NCBI GenBank assembly: GCA_032173965.1
Contig: CM063287.1
Span: 5,151,859 to 5,215,858, forward strand
Reading direction: 5' to 3'
DNA from: Sitta carolinensis
Lineage: Eukaryota > Chordata > Aves > Passeriformes > Sittidae
Length of the DNA stretch: 64,000 nucleotides
Position numbers and translations under genes: made by a program. Every line of letters begins with the position of its first letter. The first letter of the stretch is position 1. Under the pieces are notes generated by a model. It had not been told where the DNA came from. It ran no database searches and was given only the letters and a program-made list of their open reading frames with translations. Positions 38,734 through 50,610 of the stretch are shown in pieces.

Positions 38734-39560
38734 ACTTTTGAAGATATTTTCATATACCACAGAGTACTGTAAATTCTAGTTTTTTTCAAAATTAGAAGGA
38801 AATGGAGCACAGCTCATGGTTTCAATGTGACACCCTTGAATTTTTTTTCACCCGCGTGTTTCTGGAGCAAGAGAGAACAAACTTCCAAAAATAACCTTAT
38901 TACTTTGATAAGAATATTTATCCTCTTTGTATGCTTTGCAGAAGACATTTATTATAGTTTTTAAGAGTTGGACACCTTCATCTTCAGACTACAAGATCTA
39001 TAACTCGGTTGTAAGTCAATGAAGTTATTTTTGCTGGAAAAAGTAGCTTGTTTTCATGTGATGAATACTGTATGTGTGTAATTGAGGTATGTTGTCTTTC
39101 ATAAGTGTGTTCAAGTTTCTTTTTGTTAGCTCTCTTATATAATTTGTAATTTTTCACTGGATAGACTATTTTATTTACATTGTAAGAAATTTCATTTTAG
39201 AGTTGCTTGTGCACAGTATTGACGAGATACAACTGCTAATAGCGAAAATAATTGGAGTATCTCACCCATTAGAATATTCTGAAGACTGACTGCAGACTTC
39301 TTAAAACCTAAAATGATCTTTGCACTGTAAATCTTTGTATGCTGATTATGGAGAAACACTTGGTTTTGATTCTGTTGCATACTGGACTTAATTTGATTGC
39401 AATGTGAACTAATTGCACTGGTATGTATAAAGATACATAACCATTGTGTTGCTACTCACAACTGACTTTTGACGTGTGGGCAACATAATACTATCACAGA
39501 CCTTTTAAAAACACAGATGTAGCCTTTTCCATACAAATAAAATACATTTTCTACTTTCCT
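38734..39560 (+). other. UBE2D1 3'UTR
   Basis: AT-rich sequence after the TAA stop, running to the AATAAA at 39536-39541. The stretch has the T-rich, A-poor texture of a vertebrate 3'UTR. Its end is inferred from the poly(A) signal only. Confidence 0.6.
39536..39541 (+). terminator. UBE2D1 poly(A) signal (probable)
   Basis: AATAAA about 800 bases after the stop, followed within 20 bases by a T-rich element, the usual arrangement around a cleavage site. A second AATAAA with a T12 tract after it lies at 40075-40080 and may be a distal site. Confidence 0.55.
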
Positions 39561-40839
39561 TGGCTATTTTTTTTAATCTTAACTTGTGTATATCCTTAAA
39601 GTACTTAAAGGGCAATCTGTTCATAAAACATAGATCAAAAGCAGAAAAACCTCTTGATTTCCTACCATTCATTCTTCCTGGTTATTTGAAAATAAACCAA
39701 GATGACAAAAGGTTTTTCTCTCTATCTTGCACATGAAAGAAAAATGACTTTCAGTTGGCAAATTTGTCATCATAAAATACATTTTTAAGATGACAGATAT
39801 ATTTGATTTAGGGTTTCTTTTGTTTGTTTTTTATTCAAATATGCATCAAACTGGAATTGTGGGATATGGGTGGTAAGATGCACAGTGGGAGCTTTAATTC
39901 CTACCAGTGGAATGCTAACTTCATGTTTGTTAATTTACTGACCTTAAGTTGATCACATGTGGGAAAGTGTGCTAGTTTTATCTGTGATGTAATGGTGACA
40001 TTTAAAACAGCAGCTTGATTGAGAGTGGTTCTAATAATCCTAAAATGTCCCTGTTCACTACATTTTGCAAGCTGAATAAATAGATTTTTTTTTTTTTCTT
40101 TTGTTACTGGGTGTTTCATTGTACTTGAACTAGTGCAACGTAGCTAGGAAGGCAAAGACGTCATTTATACTTCATGCTCAAACGACTGTAGAAGACTGAC
40201 CATCAGAATGTGTTAACAGGTTTTTTCCCCTAGGTAAAAGTAGTCATCTATTTCTACTAGAAGTTATTTTTTGGGATATCTTTACTGAACTGTATGAAAT
40301 CAGAAGTTTGATTTGTTTTCTTTTGGTTCATCACTTTGTGTTAGGGATTATTTGATAATTCAATTTGATAATTTGATTCAACTGGTCATGTTTCTGCTTT
40401 GTGCCAGGTGTGAATGCATGAATTGCTTTCCACCCCAGTATGAAACCAGCAGGAGGAAATCCAACAACTACCACCCGTGTGTAAGATATATTAAGTATAT
40501 GTAAATATTAAAAAAGGAACTTATTTTATGATCATGCTGCTTTAGAGGTGTGAAGCAAGTCTTTGAGTCTTATGATACTCTTAGCAGTTCAGCCTTTTTG
40601 CTTTTGAAATTACCGGAATTAAATTATAAAAATGTTATTTAAGACAAGTCATGCTATGTAGTGGCTGGGTTTAACCTGTGGAGAGAAACACCTCCACTAC
40701 TGCACCTTCAGAGCTCCTCCGGTAATGCTCTTTATACACATCCTCTTGCCAGGCCTGAGAAGTTTACTGTGCTGTTAACTAGGATGGGAAAAAGAAAGAA
40801 AGAAGGTATCTATTCCTTTTTGCCTGGAAGCGGTCGGAG
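39561..40839. other. UBE2D1-TFAM intergenic region
   Basis: About 1.3 kb of AT-rich DNA between the probable UBE2D1 end and the TFAM CpG island. It holds the possible distal UBE2D1 poly(A) signal at 40075. No gene or repeat is recognised. Confidence 0.65.
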
Positions 40840-41520
40840 CTGTGGCGCCTGCGGTTTCAGCCACAGCAGGCCCCAGGGCTTGCCCTGGCGCAGAAGCGGT
40901 GAAGCGGCGGGGCTGCCCTTTGCGCACACCTCACTAGTCGCTCATTGCTCACTCTGTGTGTGATCTCCGCTGGGTTCCTGCCTACCCTGCCCTGTGGGAG
41001 CACAGAGCCACCGCCCCGCGTGCCCGCGGCCCGGCCCGGCCTCGCCTTGCGGCGCTGCCCGCCCCTCGCCCGGCCCCGCCCCTCGTCCCAGGGTGCAGCG
41101 CGGCCTCGCGGTGCGGGCGCGGCGGGCCGGCATGGCGGCGGCGGCGGCCTTGCTGGGCCGGGCCGCGGGCCTGGGCCTGGCCCTGGTGGCGGCCGCGGGC
41201 GGGCGGCGGCTGCTGCGCTGCGCCTCGGCAGCGGGGCAGCGCCAGCCGGGCGCGGGCCCCCTCCTCCACAGTGCGCTCGTGTGCAGGGCGGGGGGCGCGG
41301 CCGAGCGCTCCCTGTCTCGGGACAGCAGCTCGGATCAGCGCCCGAAGCGGCCCCTCACCGCCTATCTCCGTTTCGTCATGGACAACCTTCCGGCTTTTAG
41401 GGAAAAAAACCCAGGTACGGGGCTCGAGGGAAGGCGGGCCCGCGGTCCCGACAGCGCTGCCCCCAGAGTGGGGAGAGCCAGAGAGCCGGGACAGCCCGGC
41501 CCGCTGTGAAGTGAACCTGT
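40840..41520 (+). promoter_or_regulatory. TFAM CpG island and promoter
   Basis: GC- and CpG-rich block around TFAM exon 1. CCTGGAAGCGG near 40824 resembles an ETS/GABP core (GGAAG), and GGCGCCTGCGG near 40843 is a partial NRF1-like word. In mammals TFAM is driven by NRF1 and GABP, so these are plausible, but the motifs are imperfect. Confidence 0.6.
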
Positions 41521-44500
41521 GGCCCGGCCTAAAGCCATGAGCCCAGAGCCCCAGCCCGTCTGTCCGCACCATTCCCAAGGCAGTCCAGCACGGCCGTGCT
41601 CCGTGCCTGCTTTGTCTGCCGTGCTCCATAAGTCAGAAAAATTAACGTGTGTGTAACTTTAATAATGCTTGGTGAAACAGCTCCCCCAGGTAATGCCTAT
41701 TAACAATGACTGACGATTCTCAAGTGTTTTTGGACTCTGTGTTTGAAGCACGGTTTTGCTGATATTGTGAGCTGTGTATGATTTTGAGGTTTGGTAATTA
41801 AAAAATTGCAGCTACTGGATTGCATCACTGTGTATGAGAGAAAAAGGAAGTGTTTTTAGTGGAAAATGGTTTTCTGTAAATATGTCTGATTTGCTGTCAA
41901 AAACTTCACTTACAGGCAATGCAGTGACTGTTGTCAGAGAGCTGCAGAATAGAAAGATATGCTGGTTTTGATATAGTGTTGAAGGTTTAAATGTTCAAAG
42001 AACTGTGGTCATATTGGGCAAATCCTGAGGAAGATTTCCATAGGGAAAAGTATTTGAGACCCTGTTTAGCTCACCAGTTCAAGCGTTCCACACACTCCTA
42101 GGTTGGTAACTGAACTATCAGAGTATATTGTAGTTACATACCACACCAGTGTTTTCCATATTTCCAAAACTTGAATAATCTGTAAATAACCATACTGGAT
42201 CTTGCCTGCAAATTGAGCATTTGTGGGTTTCTTTTTTCAAGAGAGGTAGTTGTCAAAAATAACCCAGTAATTTATTCTTTTATCAGTGGTCAAAGCATCA
42301 TATTTTCAAAGGTTTTAAGGTTGATCTACTTGCACTAAAACCTTCCAATGGCCTTGCTTTTCCAGAATTGTGAAAGTTAGGTCATTGAGAAGAGCTTAGT
42401 TTTGCTTTTCCATCATTGAGGTGGCTGAGCTTGATGTCTGAGGGGGGAGAAGAAGGTCATCTGTTTTTTCTTTTATTGCGAAGTAGAGGGAAAGCCTGGA
42501 AAGGATTTTTCAAGAAAAGGAAACGTTTTATCCTCTTTGCACCACACTTGGGTTTTTAGGTTTTGTTTGCTTGCGGTTTTTTTGTGGTTGGTTGTTTTTT
42601 AATTATTTTTTTCCCCTTCCCAAATTCAAGTCTGGGTGGAGGCCTCATCAGATCACCCTAGTGCAAGAGTCAGAGGCAAAGTCAGTGAGCTGAAAACCAA
42701 AGTAGACTAAAGTCACTAATTTTGTCTGTTTGAGAAGGAAATTACTTTTTTTAATTTCTTTTGACCAATATTGTAAGTAAAGGATAATAAAGTCAAAGTA
42801 TATGAAGTGGATAAAGTCACATTATACTTGAATGAAGAATTCAGCAGACTCTTGCTAAAAATCTTAGAACTGGAAATTTACTTTTGGTTTCTTCCTTGTT
42901 CTCCCCTCTAAATTCAGACCATCTTGCATTGTATAGAAAAGGATCCAGCTCAAAAGGGAAAAAATAAGAAATTGTTATGGATAATAGGAAAATAGCTGCC
43001 TTGAAATGGTGCTTCAGTTTATAACTGCATGTTGTGTTCCAGGTGAGCAGTGACTCTGCCGCCCCCTAAATATTGCAGTGCCCTTTAACTGCCACAGTGA
43101 GTTAATCTTATGAAAGGACAAAAATACATTTGTACAGGAAGATGATACCTGTGACAGCTTTCCTTGGGAAAAACTGAAGATGCTTACTAAGGATACAATG
43201 TTAATCTTTGTTTCTGGGCTTTCTCATTTTAATGTACAGAAGCCAGCAACCTGGAACTGATAAAAAAATTAGCAGGTGCGTGGAAGGAGTTACCAGCATC
43301 ACAGAAGCAGGTAAGGTTGTGTCCTTTCCCTGAGTGCTTTGAACTCCACTGGTGGTGGGGTTTTATTTGGTTTGGTGTCTTGTGGGTTTTTTATTTAGTC
43401 TGGTGGTATTTTTTGGTCGGTTGATTTTTAAAGGGCTTGAAAAAGCACATGTGTACAGAGGTTCAGACGTTAAAACAGTTGGGAGAATTGGGAGCTTTGA
43501 ATAACTCAAGGGAAGTGTGGTGAGGTGACCCTGGCTGAATGCTGGGTGCCCACCAAAGCCACTCTCAGCTTCTCTCCTCAGCTGGGCAGGGGAGAGAAAA
43601 TACAGCAAAACATTTGTGGGTCAGAATAAAGCAGGGAGAGATCACTTCACCAGTTACTGTCAGGGCAGAACAAACTTCACTTGGGGAAATCAGCTTATTA
43701 CCAATCAAATCAGAGCAGGATAATGAGAAATAAAAACTCCTATCCTAAGATACCTTTACCCTTACTCTCCCCTCTTCCCAGGCTCAACATCACTCCCAAT
43801 TTCTCTGCTTCCTCCTGGCAGCAGTGCAGGAGCACAGGGAATGGGGGCTGAGGTCAGTCCATCATGTGTTGGACTGACCTCAGCTGCTCCTTCCTGGTCA
43901 GGGGGAGAACTTGGGGTCCCTCCCCCAGGGGACAATCCTCCATGAACTGCTCCCAGTGTGAGTCTTTCCCACTGGCTGCAGTTCCAGGAACTGCTCCAGC
44001 ATGAGCCCCTTGCCATGGGCTGCTGTCCTTGGGGAACAGGCTGCTCTGTTGTGTCCCCCGCAGGGACACAGCCCCCTCTGGGCATGCCCTGCTCCAGTGC
44101 AGTCTCCTCCATGGGCTCAGGTGATCTCTGCTCCCCCATGGGCTGCACCCTAAGGTGAAGGGGAGCCTCAGCTCTAGTGCTTGGAGTACCTCCTGCCTCT
44201 CCTTCCCTGACCTTAGGATCAGTAGAAATGCTCTTTTTATCCCTGAGATGCCACCACCATTGCTGATGGCCAGTAGCAGGTGCCTCTTGGAGCTGGCTGG
44301 TCTTGGCTTCATCAGGCTTCTCACACGAACTATCCCTGTCCCCCCTTCACCAAGAAATCTGCCCATGCAAACCCAATACAGGAAAATAACTTTGCTACTT
44401 GTACATGACCTTGGCTTTAATAGCTTTAATCTGCTGCCAGAAAAATGACACCGTTCTCACTCCATGTGGCTCTGGGGCTGCAGACCAATTCTTTATCCTT

Positions 44501-47500
44501 TCTGAATGGCAATATTGTATTACATATATAATACAAGTTTGGTAAAGTTGTTCTGCTCTCTTGTATAAGGTAGGTGAAACCTCATTTAATTTTGATGCAA
44601 GGGCCAATTTCTTTTGCTTCATGTGAATTTCTTTGAGTCACCAAATTAAGTCATAAGTAGTGAGTTTCTCTGAGTGGCAGTTTAAAGGGATAATGTAAAG
44701 CAGCTCTAGGACTTGCTGATCGTTGCTGAATTGAAATGCCATTTTTTAACAAAGTGATGATTGTTCTTCCTTGACTGCAGTTAGCAATTAGAGGCATTTA
44801 GGAACTAAATTCTGTTTTCTAAGGGAAATACCTTTATTCAGTAGAACTGAGGTGCTCTCACATCCTTTCTGGACTTCTCACTCTGTGTACCTTTTCCTTC
44901 ATGTCTCTTAAATGTAGAACAGGGAATCAAACAGATGAAAATCTGATGTTCTGCTGTAAGTTTTTCAGTCTGTAATTTTTCTGCTCATAAGTTAGAAGTA
45001 TTTGCTTGTCTGTCCTTCTGACTGAAAGCATCTGGCTTAAGTTTAAGGCTGCTGGTGGTTTGTGCTGTAGGTTTATGAGGAAGCAAGAAAGACAGACTGG
45101 AAAAGATATGGAGAGCAGATGGCTGCTTATAAAGCCCAACTGACTCCAGCCCAGGCTGAAGCTTTGAAAGAGGAAAGGAGAAAACAGCTGGCAAAGAGAA
45201 GATCAATCAGGGCAAAAAGAGTAAGTATTCTGAATTTCAGGTTGCTTTTCCCTCAAAGAACCTGAAGGCTGTTTGTCTAGTATACAAAGCAGAGTTGAAG
45301 CATGTTTTAGAAATACAAAAGCAACTAAGAATGAAAGAAAACACACAACAAACACAACACATCCCCCCAAAATGCCATGGACTAAAATAATTACTGGTGT
45401 TAGCAGCTATTTTAGTGGCTTTCCCATGCTTGAAGAGCATTGAACTAGCATGGATCTTTTCTCTATGCTTTTTTTCTCCCCATTTCTAGAGCTACCAGAG
45501 AAAGGATAGGCACTAAAAGACATTTGGACCAGCAACACTTTCTTGGGATGGGAAGACATCCAGAAATGGCTTTTCACAAAGACTTTGTATCTCTTGCCTC
45601 ATTAGGCCCTACAAGGCAGCAGCTGTTTGAAGTAGCCTATTTTCCTTCCTTTTTTGGCCTCTGCCACTGTGGAGCTGCTGCTGCTGTGACATCTGTTTGT
45701 GTCCTTTACTAGCATATTCATAAGGACCATCTTCCCTATTCCTTCTTGGCTGGTTTTTGTGTAAATCCTTAGAAACAGAACCGTCTGTAATGGTACAATA
45801 TTATGGTTTGTCTGGAAAAATCAAAGGTGCTATCTATTGCTTACTCATTTCTGTGAATTAAACTATGACATTGCTCTAATTGGCAAAAGCAAAATGAGTT
45901 TGGTTTAAAAGACCCCTACTCTGAAGGAGTTTTTAATCTTAATGATTCTGCTGATCCTTTTTAGTGTATGGCAGCACAAGGAATTCAGCTGGCACATCTA
46001 ATACCTAAGCAGATGTTAATTTACAGCATGTAGACTCCAGTGGGCATGTCAGGAGTGGAGAAAACAGGAAGTATAATTGCCCCTATAACCTGCTCTGTTT
46101 CCATTCTCTGGCCATCATCCCTGTAGGCAAAGCATTCAAATAGCAGAAACAGTTCTCTTCCACCTTGTCACCTCCCACAGATGTCTGCCCTCTTCTCTGC
46201 ACACAGGCAGTATTTCACACCAGAAGCTGAAGCCTTACTGAAGAATAATAGAAAACCTGTTCTCATGACTTTCTTACAGAGTTGAATTTAGGAACACACT
46301 GGTTTCTGGAAGACTTAGCTGAAGTAAGAATCAGTTTTAAAGGCATTTTCATCAACTTAAGAAAACTCAAGTTATTAGCTTTTTGTAGTTTAGCATTAAT
46401 CTTGAAAAGCACTAAGGACATCTTGAGGTACAGTTCAGTTTACAGAACAGAACACCAAAGAAATAATTTGTGTTTGATTTTTGCATAAATATAAAGATAA
46501 ATGCTGAGTTTAGTTTTGGAACAAATGCATGCTTGGTAGATGGAATAACTTCTCTTGTTTTTAAAGGAATTGAATCTGCTTGGAAAACCTAAAAGAGCTC
46601 GTAGCGGCTTTAACATGTTCCTGTCAGAAAATTTTCAAGAAAGTGAGGGCATTTCACCTGTGGTAAGCCAGGAACTATTATTTTTCTAAAATACATCCAT
46701 TGTAGTCAGAAAAATCTAGTGTAGATTTGGTCATTTTTCAAGATCCTGTTCAGTAGTTCACTGTCTGGATGCTGCATTGCTTAGGTTATTTTTTAAGGTG
46801 TGGGATCTGGCTGTACTGCTAGCATGGTCTGTATAAAGTGCTGTGTGGGTATACAAGACTTAAAATGTTTGTGCTTTTTTTTGCACTTGAGTGTTACAGG
46901 CTTTATCTGTTCCTTTTTTGTAAGGAGAGAATTATTCTTCCCTTTATTTTGATGTAGAAATACAGTTTTTCCAAGAGTTGTGGTGGTGTGCTCCTGTTGT
47001 GGCAGTAGCAGTTTATTGTACCTCCTCTAGTTCATCTGGTGTTATGGAAATCCAAGAGTTCCTCAGCAAACTCACAAGTTCTGCACTAAACTGTCTTTTG
47101 GGGTGATGTGAGTTACACTGGTGGCTTAGAGCACTTGAAGTGCTGGAGACCCACCCTGTGTGCCTCCTGTGTTCCTTACCCTACACATTTTTTTCCTCAG
47201 TTTTCCATGTCCAAGGCAGGTTTCTGCAGTCAGCTGAGGCCCGTGCTGTAAATGTCGCTCCGATGATACCCAGAGGCTTGTTTTGAACTATATAGTTTAT
47301 TATTTACTTATATTAGAAGGATAAATAAGGGGAAGCAAGCTTTTGTGACTTCGTGCATTTTTTTTGCATTGGTTTATGATTGACTTTCACTCTTGCAGTA
47401 TTCATCTGTACCCCTCTGCAGTCAGTCTACTCCTAAAATAACTCCCATATATTGCATGTTCTGTGTCCTCTAGGCAAAAATGAAGAAACTATTTGATACA

Positions 47501-48639
47501 TGGCAAAAAATGTCTCCTTCCCAAAAGCAGGTATGTCTGAGGATTTGGATGAGGCTCTGATCTAACCAGAATTAAAAACTTGAGTCAAAAATTGATATAT
47601 TCATACAAAATCTTGAATTCTGTTACTCAAAATGTAATACTGAGGAAAATACTCCAAGATCTTCATACATCTTGAAAAAGATTCATTACCTTTATTCCAG
47701 TAGTGACCATTTAATTCATAGTGATGTTAAATGTGAGTCTGTCGGATAGGGTAGAAGTTTGGTGTGCCTTAAAGTGGATGCTAAGCAACATCTAAAGAAG
47801 AAGGTGTAATAATATGCAACAATTTTATTTCTTTCTAATAATCCATAATATCTTTAAACTTTATCTTTAACCATAAGAATTTGCTCAGTGAAATACTTCT
47901 TACAAGGGAAAGTAACAGCAATCTACAAATGGTGTGCGCAGGTTAATTTATTAACTTGGGTTGTCTGGGGGATCATTTTCAGCCAGCTTTCTGAGTGTAT
48001 TGAACTACAAACCTGTAGATGAGCAAACTAAAAGTGGAAGGGTGCTGTACTTAAATATAAACTAAACCTTGACATTTTTCAGGTACTCTGTACCCTACTG
48101 GATGCCCTTCTTCCAAGTGGTTTTTAATGTGTTCTTAGGACACACCCTAGGTTCATGTTCTTACTGTAGAAAAATTATTTGAAGTAATTCTACGGCAATA
48201 TCTATTCCTGTGCCTCACATAATCTAGCTGTCTCAAACTAGAGCTCAAATAAAAAAGCCTTAAATATTAGTAGCAGTACTGAATAAATTTCCTCTCCAGG
48301 AATGGCCAAGCTGTTGACATAACTGCACTTTACTGCTAAAACTTTGTATTTTTGTCACCTTTGTGTTGTGGCAGTTTTCCAAGAAATGCCCCTTCTGTAC
48401 CTCCTTGATACCCTCTTTTCTTTCAGCCCTACCTGCAGCTTGCTGAAGATGATAAAATTCGGTATGAGAACGAAATGAAATCATGGGAAGCAAAAATGAT
48501 TGAACTGGGACGTGAAGACCTGGTCCGTTCCAAACAGCAAAGGCTTAAAAAGAAACCTGCTGAAACTGCCAAGGCAGCTGAAACAGCCAAAGCTCCCTCA
48601 GGTGGAAGGAAGGCAAAATTAAAAAAATCTGAAGAATAA
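41132..48639 (+). CDS. TFAM: Mitochondrial transcription factor A
   Basis: Six coding exons: 41132-41414, 43240-43310, 45071-45220, 46567-46662, 47474-47530 and 48427-48639. All junctions are GT-AG with consistent phases, giving 289 residues. Residues 1-50 are Ala/Leu/Arg-rich with almost no acidic residues, as expected of a mitochondrial targeting peptide. HMG box A runs from about residue 71 ([11 protein letters not shown]) to 137, then a basic linker (about 138-172), then HMG box B from [13 protein letters not shown] (about 174-240). Leu79 aligns with the DNA-intercalating Leu58 of human TFAM. At the box B intercalation site (human Leu182) the residue appears to be Met203. The tail has a doubled AETAK (264-268 and 270-274) and ends KLKKSEE, longer than the human tail. 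TFAM bends and packages mtDNA and activates its promoters. The ATG has a good Kozak context (GGCATGG); an in-frame ATG at 40994 would add 46 residues. Confidence 0.97.
41415..43239 (+). other. TFAM intron 1
   Basis: Donor GTACGG, acceptor GTACAG. The CpG island continues about 100 bases into the intron, then the DNA becomes AT-rich. Nothing else recognised. Confidence 0.8.
43505..44385. mobile_element. ERV/LTR-derived dispersed repeat inside TFAM intron 2
   Basis: Several phrases here are ones I recognise from a widespread avian retroviral-type repeat: CTGGCTGAATGCTGGGTGCC near 43530, AGCTGGGCAGGGGAGAGAAA near 43580, TACCAATCAAATCAGAGCAG near 43700, and GCAAACCCAATACAG at the right end near 44368. 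Between about 43920 and 44150 a short degenerate unit of roughly 45-50 bases (CTGCTCCAG..., CCATGGGCTG...) is repeated several times. Its GC content is far above that of the surrounding intron. A 170-codon open frame on the minus strand (43854-44366) lies wholly inside and is not a gene. The family name and exact ends are uncertain. Confidence 0.6.
45221..46566 (+). other. TFAM intron 3
   Basis: Donor GTAAGT, acceptor TTTAAAG. AT-rich and without a recognised gene or repeat. Confidence 0.75.
46663..48426 (+). other. TFAM introns 4 and 5 around exon 5
   Basis: Intron 4 (46663-47473, GTAAGC to CTCTAG) and intron 5 (47531-48426, GTATGT to TTTCAG) flank the 57-nt exon 5. AT-rich, nothing further recognised. 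Confidence 0.8.
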
Positions 48640-48919
48640 AAAATTCCCTTTGGTTGTCTTATTACTACCCTGCTGCGTTAATGCTGCAGTGAGCACTGGA
48701 ATTTGGAGAACCCCTGAAGGGCCCTTTGGAAATGTGATCAGGTAAGAGAGGAGTTACTGTCTCTCAGAACTGACTGAAATAATCACTGCAGGTCTAGCCT
48801 GAACTGTAGAACAGTAATTGATTAATGAAGCTATGAATACTGATACCACTGACAGCAGCAGAGTTCTCCAGTAATGGCAGAATAGAGCCAGCTTTTATAA
48901 GGTATTTTTTAATGAAAAA

Positions 48920-48925
48920 AATAAA
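48920..48925 (+). terminator. TFAM poly(A) signal (candidate)
   Basis: AATAAA about 280 bases after the stop, followed by T-rich sequence (TTCTTTCTTTATG). A second candidate is AATAAA at 49305-49310. An AATAAA also overlaps the stop codon itself (48635-48640). The site used cannot be decided from sequence. Confidence 0.4.
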
Positions 48926-49449
48926 AAATATTCTTTCTTTATGAAAGAGATTATCCAGCAATGTTACCATCTAAAGTCTGTAAATAAGAGCTGAAATCTG
49001 AGTGCTGTGTTTTATTCCCTCCATGTTATTGCTAGTGAGATGTTCTGCATTTCAACAACAGGCACAAGAATCACAAAATGCTAGCTTTTATTTTATGCAT
49101 CTGTCTTTTTGTACCTGTTAATCTGTGTATGTCACTTATGTTGCCTTTAAATACCATAAGAGTTTTGTATGAATGTGCCTTTATTGAACTTTCATTTCAT
49201 GGTTTTTTTTGGACACAAACATTTTTGTTTTGCTGTTGTCACAATTGGGACGACCTAGAAGGAAAAGAAAAAATGTGAACTGTTTAGACTTGGAGTTTTG
49301 GTGTAATAAATACAGGTATTTTGAAGAGGTGGTTTCTTTCCTTGGGTTTCTCCATCTTAGTTTCAACTTTTTCAGTATTTGGTGGATTTCATCTGTTCTG
49401 AGTGGCCTACAAAGTAACGGAATTCTAGAAAAGCTTGTGTTGGAATTTT

Positions 49450-49567
49450 TGAAAGGCTTGGGTTGGATCCTTCAAGATCCCATGGTTTCCACACTCCTCC
49501 CCTAGGAAGGGATGCCATTCTCTAAATCATGTTGCTCAGAGCCCCATCCAACCCTGCCCTTGGACAC
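49450..49567 (-). mobile_element. CR1-type LINE 3' fragment
   Basis: The plus strand reads GGCTTGGGTTGGATCCTTC, then a GATGCCATTC block, then GTTGCTCAGAGCCCCATCC. These are the landmarks seen when the 3' end of a CR1 LINE is read from the opposite strand, so the element points to the minus strand. It is short and diverged. Confidence 0.6.
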
Positions 49568-49632
49568 TGTCACCAATAAAAGGGTATTTTCCTCCCCAGC
49601 TTTGTGTTTGATCAGGCTGTTAGTGCCCTGGG
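49557..49632 (+). repeat. Direct repeat, copy 1 (pair at 51163-51236)
   Basis: About 75 bases that recur 1.6 kb to the right. Shared words include CCTTGGAC, TGTCACC, TTTTCCTC, GCTTTGTGTTTGATCAG and AGTGCCCTGG. Similarity stops at both edges. The origin of the unit is unknown. Confidence 0.85.
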
Positions 49633-49707
49633 GTTGACTGCAGAAGTAAATACGAAGCAATTACAGACAACCTCTGAGTGCCAGTGCAGACCAGCTCAAG
49701 GTAATCA

Positions 49708-49790
49708 TTCAGTGCACAGGGAATCACAGCAGATCCTGAGCTGAAGGTCCCATCAGGATCATGAGGTCCAGCTGCTCCTGTACAAAACCA
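49708..49790 (-). mobile_element. Weak CR1-like fragment
   Basis: GAATCACAG, then GAAGGTCCCATCAGGATCATG and AGGTCCAGCTGCTCCTG, resemble the diverged 3' end of an avian CR1 read from the opposite strand. The match is loose. Confidence 0.35.
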
Positions 49791-49987
49791 TGGGCAGTTA
49801 TCAAAGGGCCAGGGGCTTCATGGTTTGCGTGCATGAAGCCAATTGTAAACAGCTCAGTTTAAATACCTTTTCAACTATTACTAAAAATGGTCAAAACCAC
49901 TAGATTGGTGTTTCTAAGTAACATTACTTAATCAGAGCTCTGCACAGAGCTTTTGCACAAACCTACAGAGACCTGGACAGGCACATG

Positions 49988-50610
49988 TGGCCTTGCATGA
50001 TTTATCTTAAACAAAGCAGACCAAGCACACCTTTTGCTTCCCATTCAGGATTAACTTGCCAGGTCTTAACTTGCCAGGGCTTGCATGTGGAGGTTGGTAG
50101 GCCTACAGGGTCCATTGTGGTCCCTTGGAGGGACAGACCCTCAGATAAAGAAATCCCTGTGGTTAGGGTGACAAAGTGGAGTCTCTCCTGGGATACCTTT
50201 CTGTTTATGTAAATGTACTCCAGCTCTATCCCCATGGTTGGCCTGTTGGTCTCTGCCCCCCTTTTCTCCTTACATCTATGTTCCCTAGAGTGTTCTCCCT
50301 TGCCTGCTTATCCATTGGCCTCATTTTGCTGCATTGTTCCACCCCCACTAGCCTATTGCTGTAACCCCTTGCCCTGCCTTTGTACCACCCCTGAGCCCTC
50401 AGCCCCTGGTGCTCTTCTCCACCCTCCCTTGTCCCTGGACTTAAAGCCTGGTGCCTCCCTTGTCTCTTGTCTTTGTTCTGGGACCACTTTGTGTGTGGCT
50501 GAATGAATCTCCTCAGAACTCCATAGGAAGACCCTTCCCAGTTCTCTGTTGGTGATTCTGCAGGAGCTGTCTGGTGTCCTTGTGAGTGGCTGTGTGTCCC
50601 TGGGCCATCA
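49988..50610 (+). mobile_element. Probable solo LTR of an endogenous retrovirus
   Basis: A 623-base block with LTR layout. It starts TGGCC and ends GGCCATCA, so it has TG...CA ends, and it is flanked by CATG on both sides (49984-49987 and 50611-50614), a possible 4-bp target duplication. An ATTGG (inverted CCAAT) lies near 50315. ACTTAAAG at about 50439 is TATA-like, and GAATGAATC near 50503 is a decayed poly(A) signal, followed by a CTGTCTGGTGTCCTTGTGAG U5-like end. No gag, pol or env is seen nearby. The exact 5' end is ambiguous by a few bases. Confidence 0.55.

Noticed and set aside
40945..41629. Other-frame and antisense open frames (150-215 codons) around TFAM exon 1
   Set aside because: Shadows of the TFAM CpG island; only the frame with the HMG-box start continues through the spliced exons.
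43762..44366. Minus-strand open frames of 128 and 170 codons in TFAM intron 2
   Set aside because: They fall wholly inside an ERV-like repeat with internal mini-repeats and show no protein domain.
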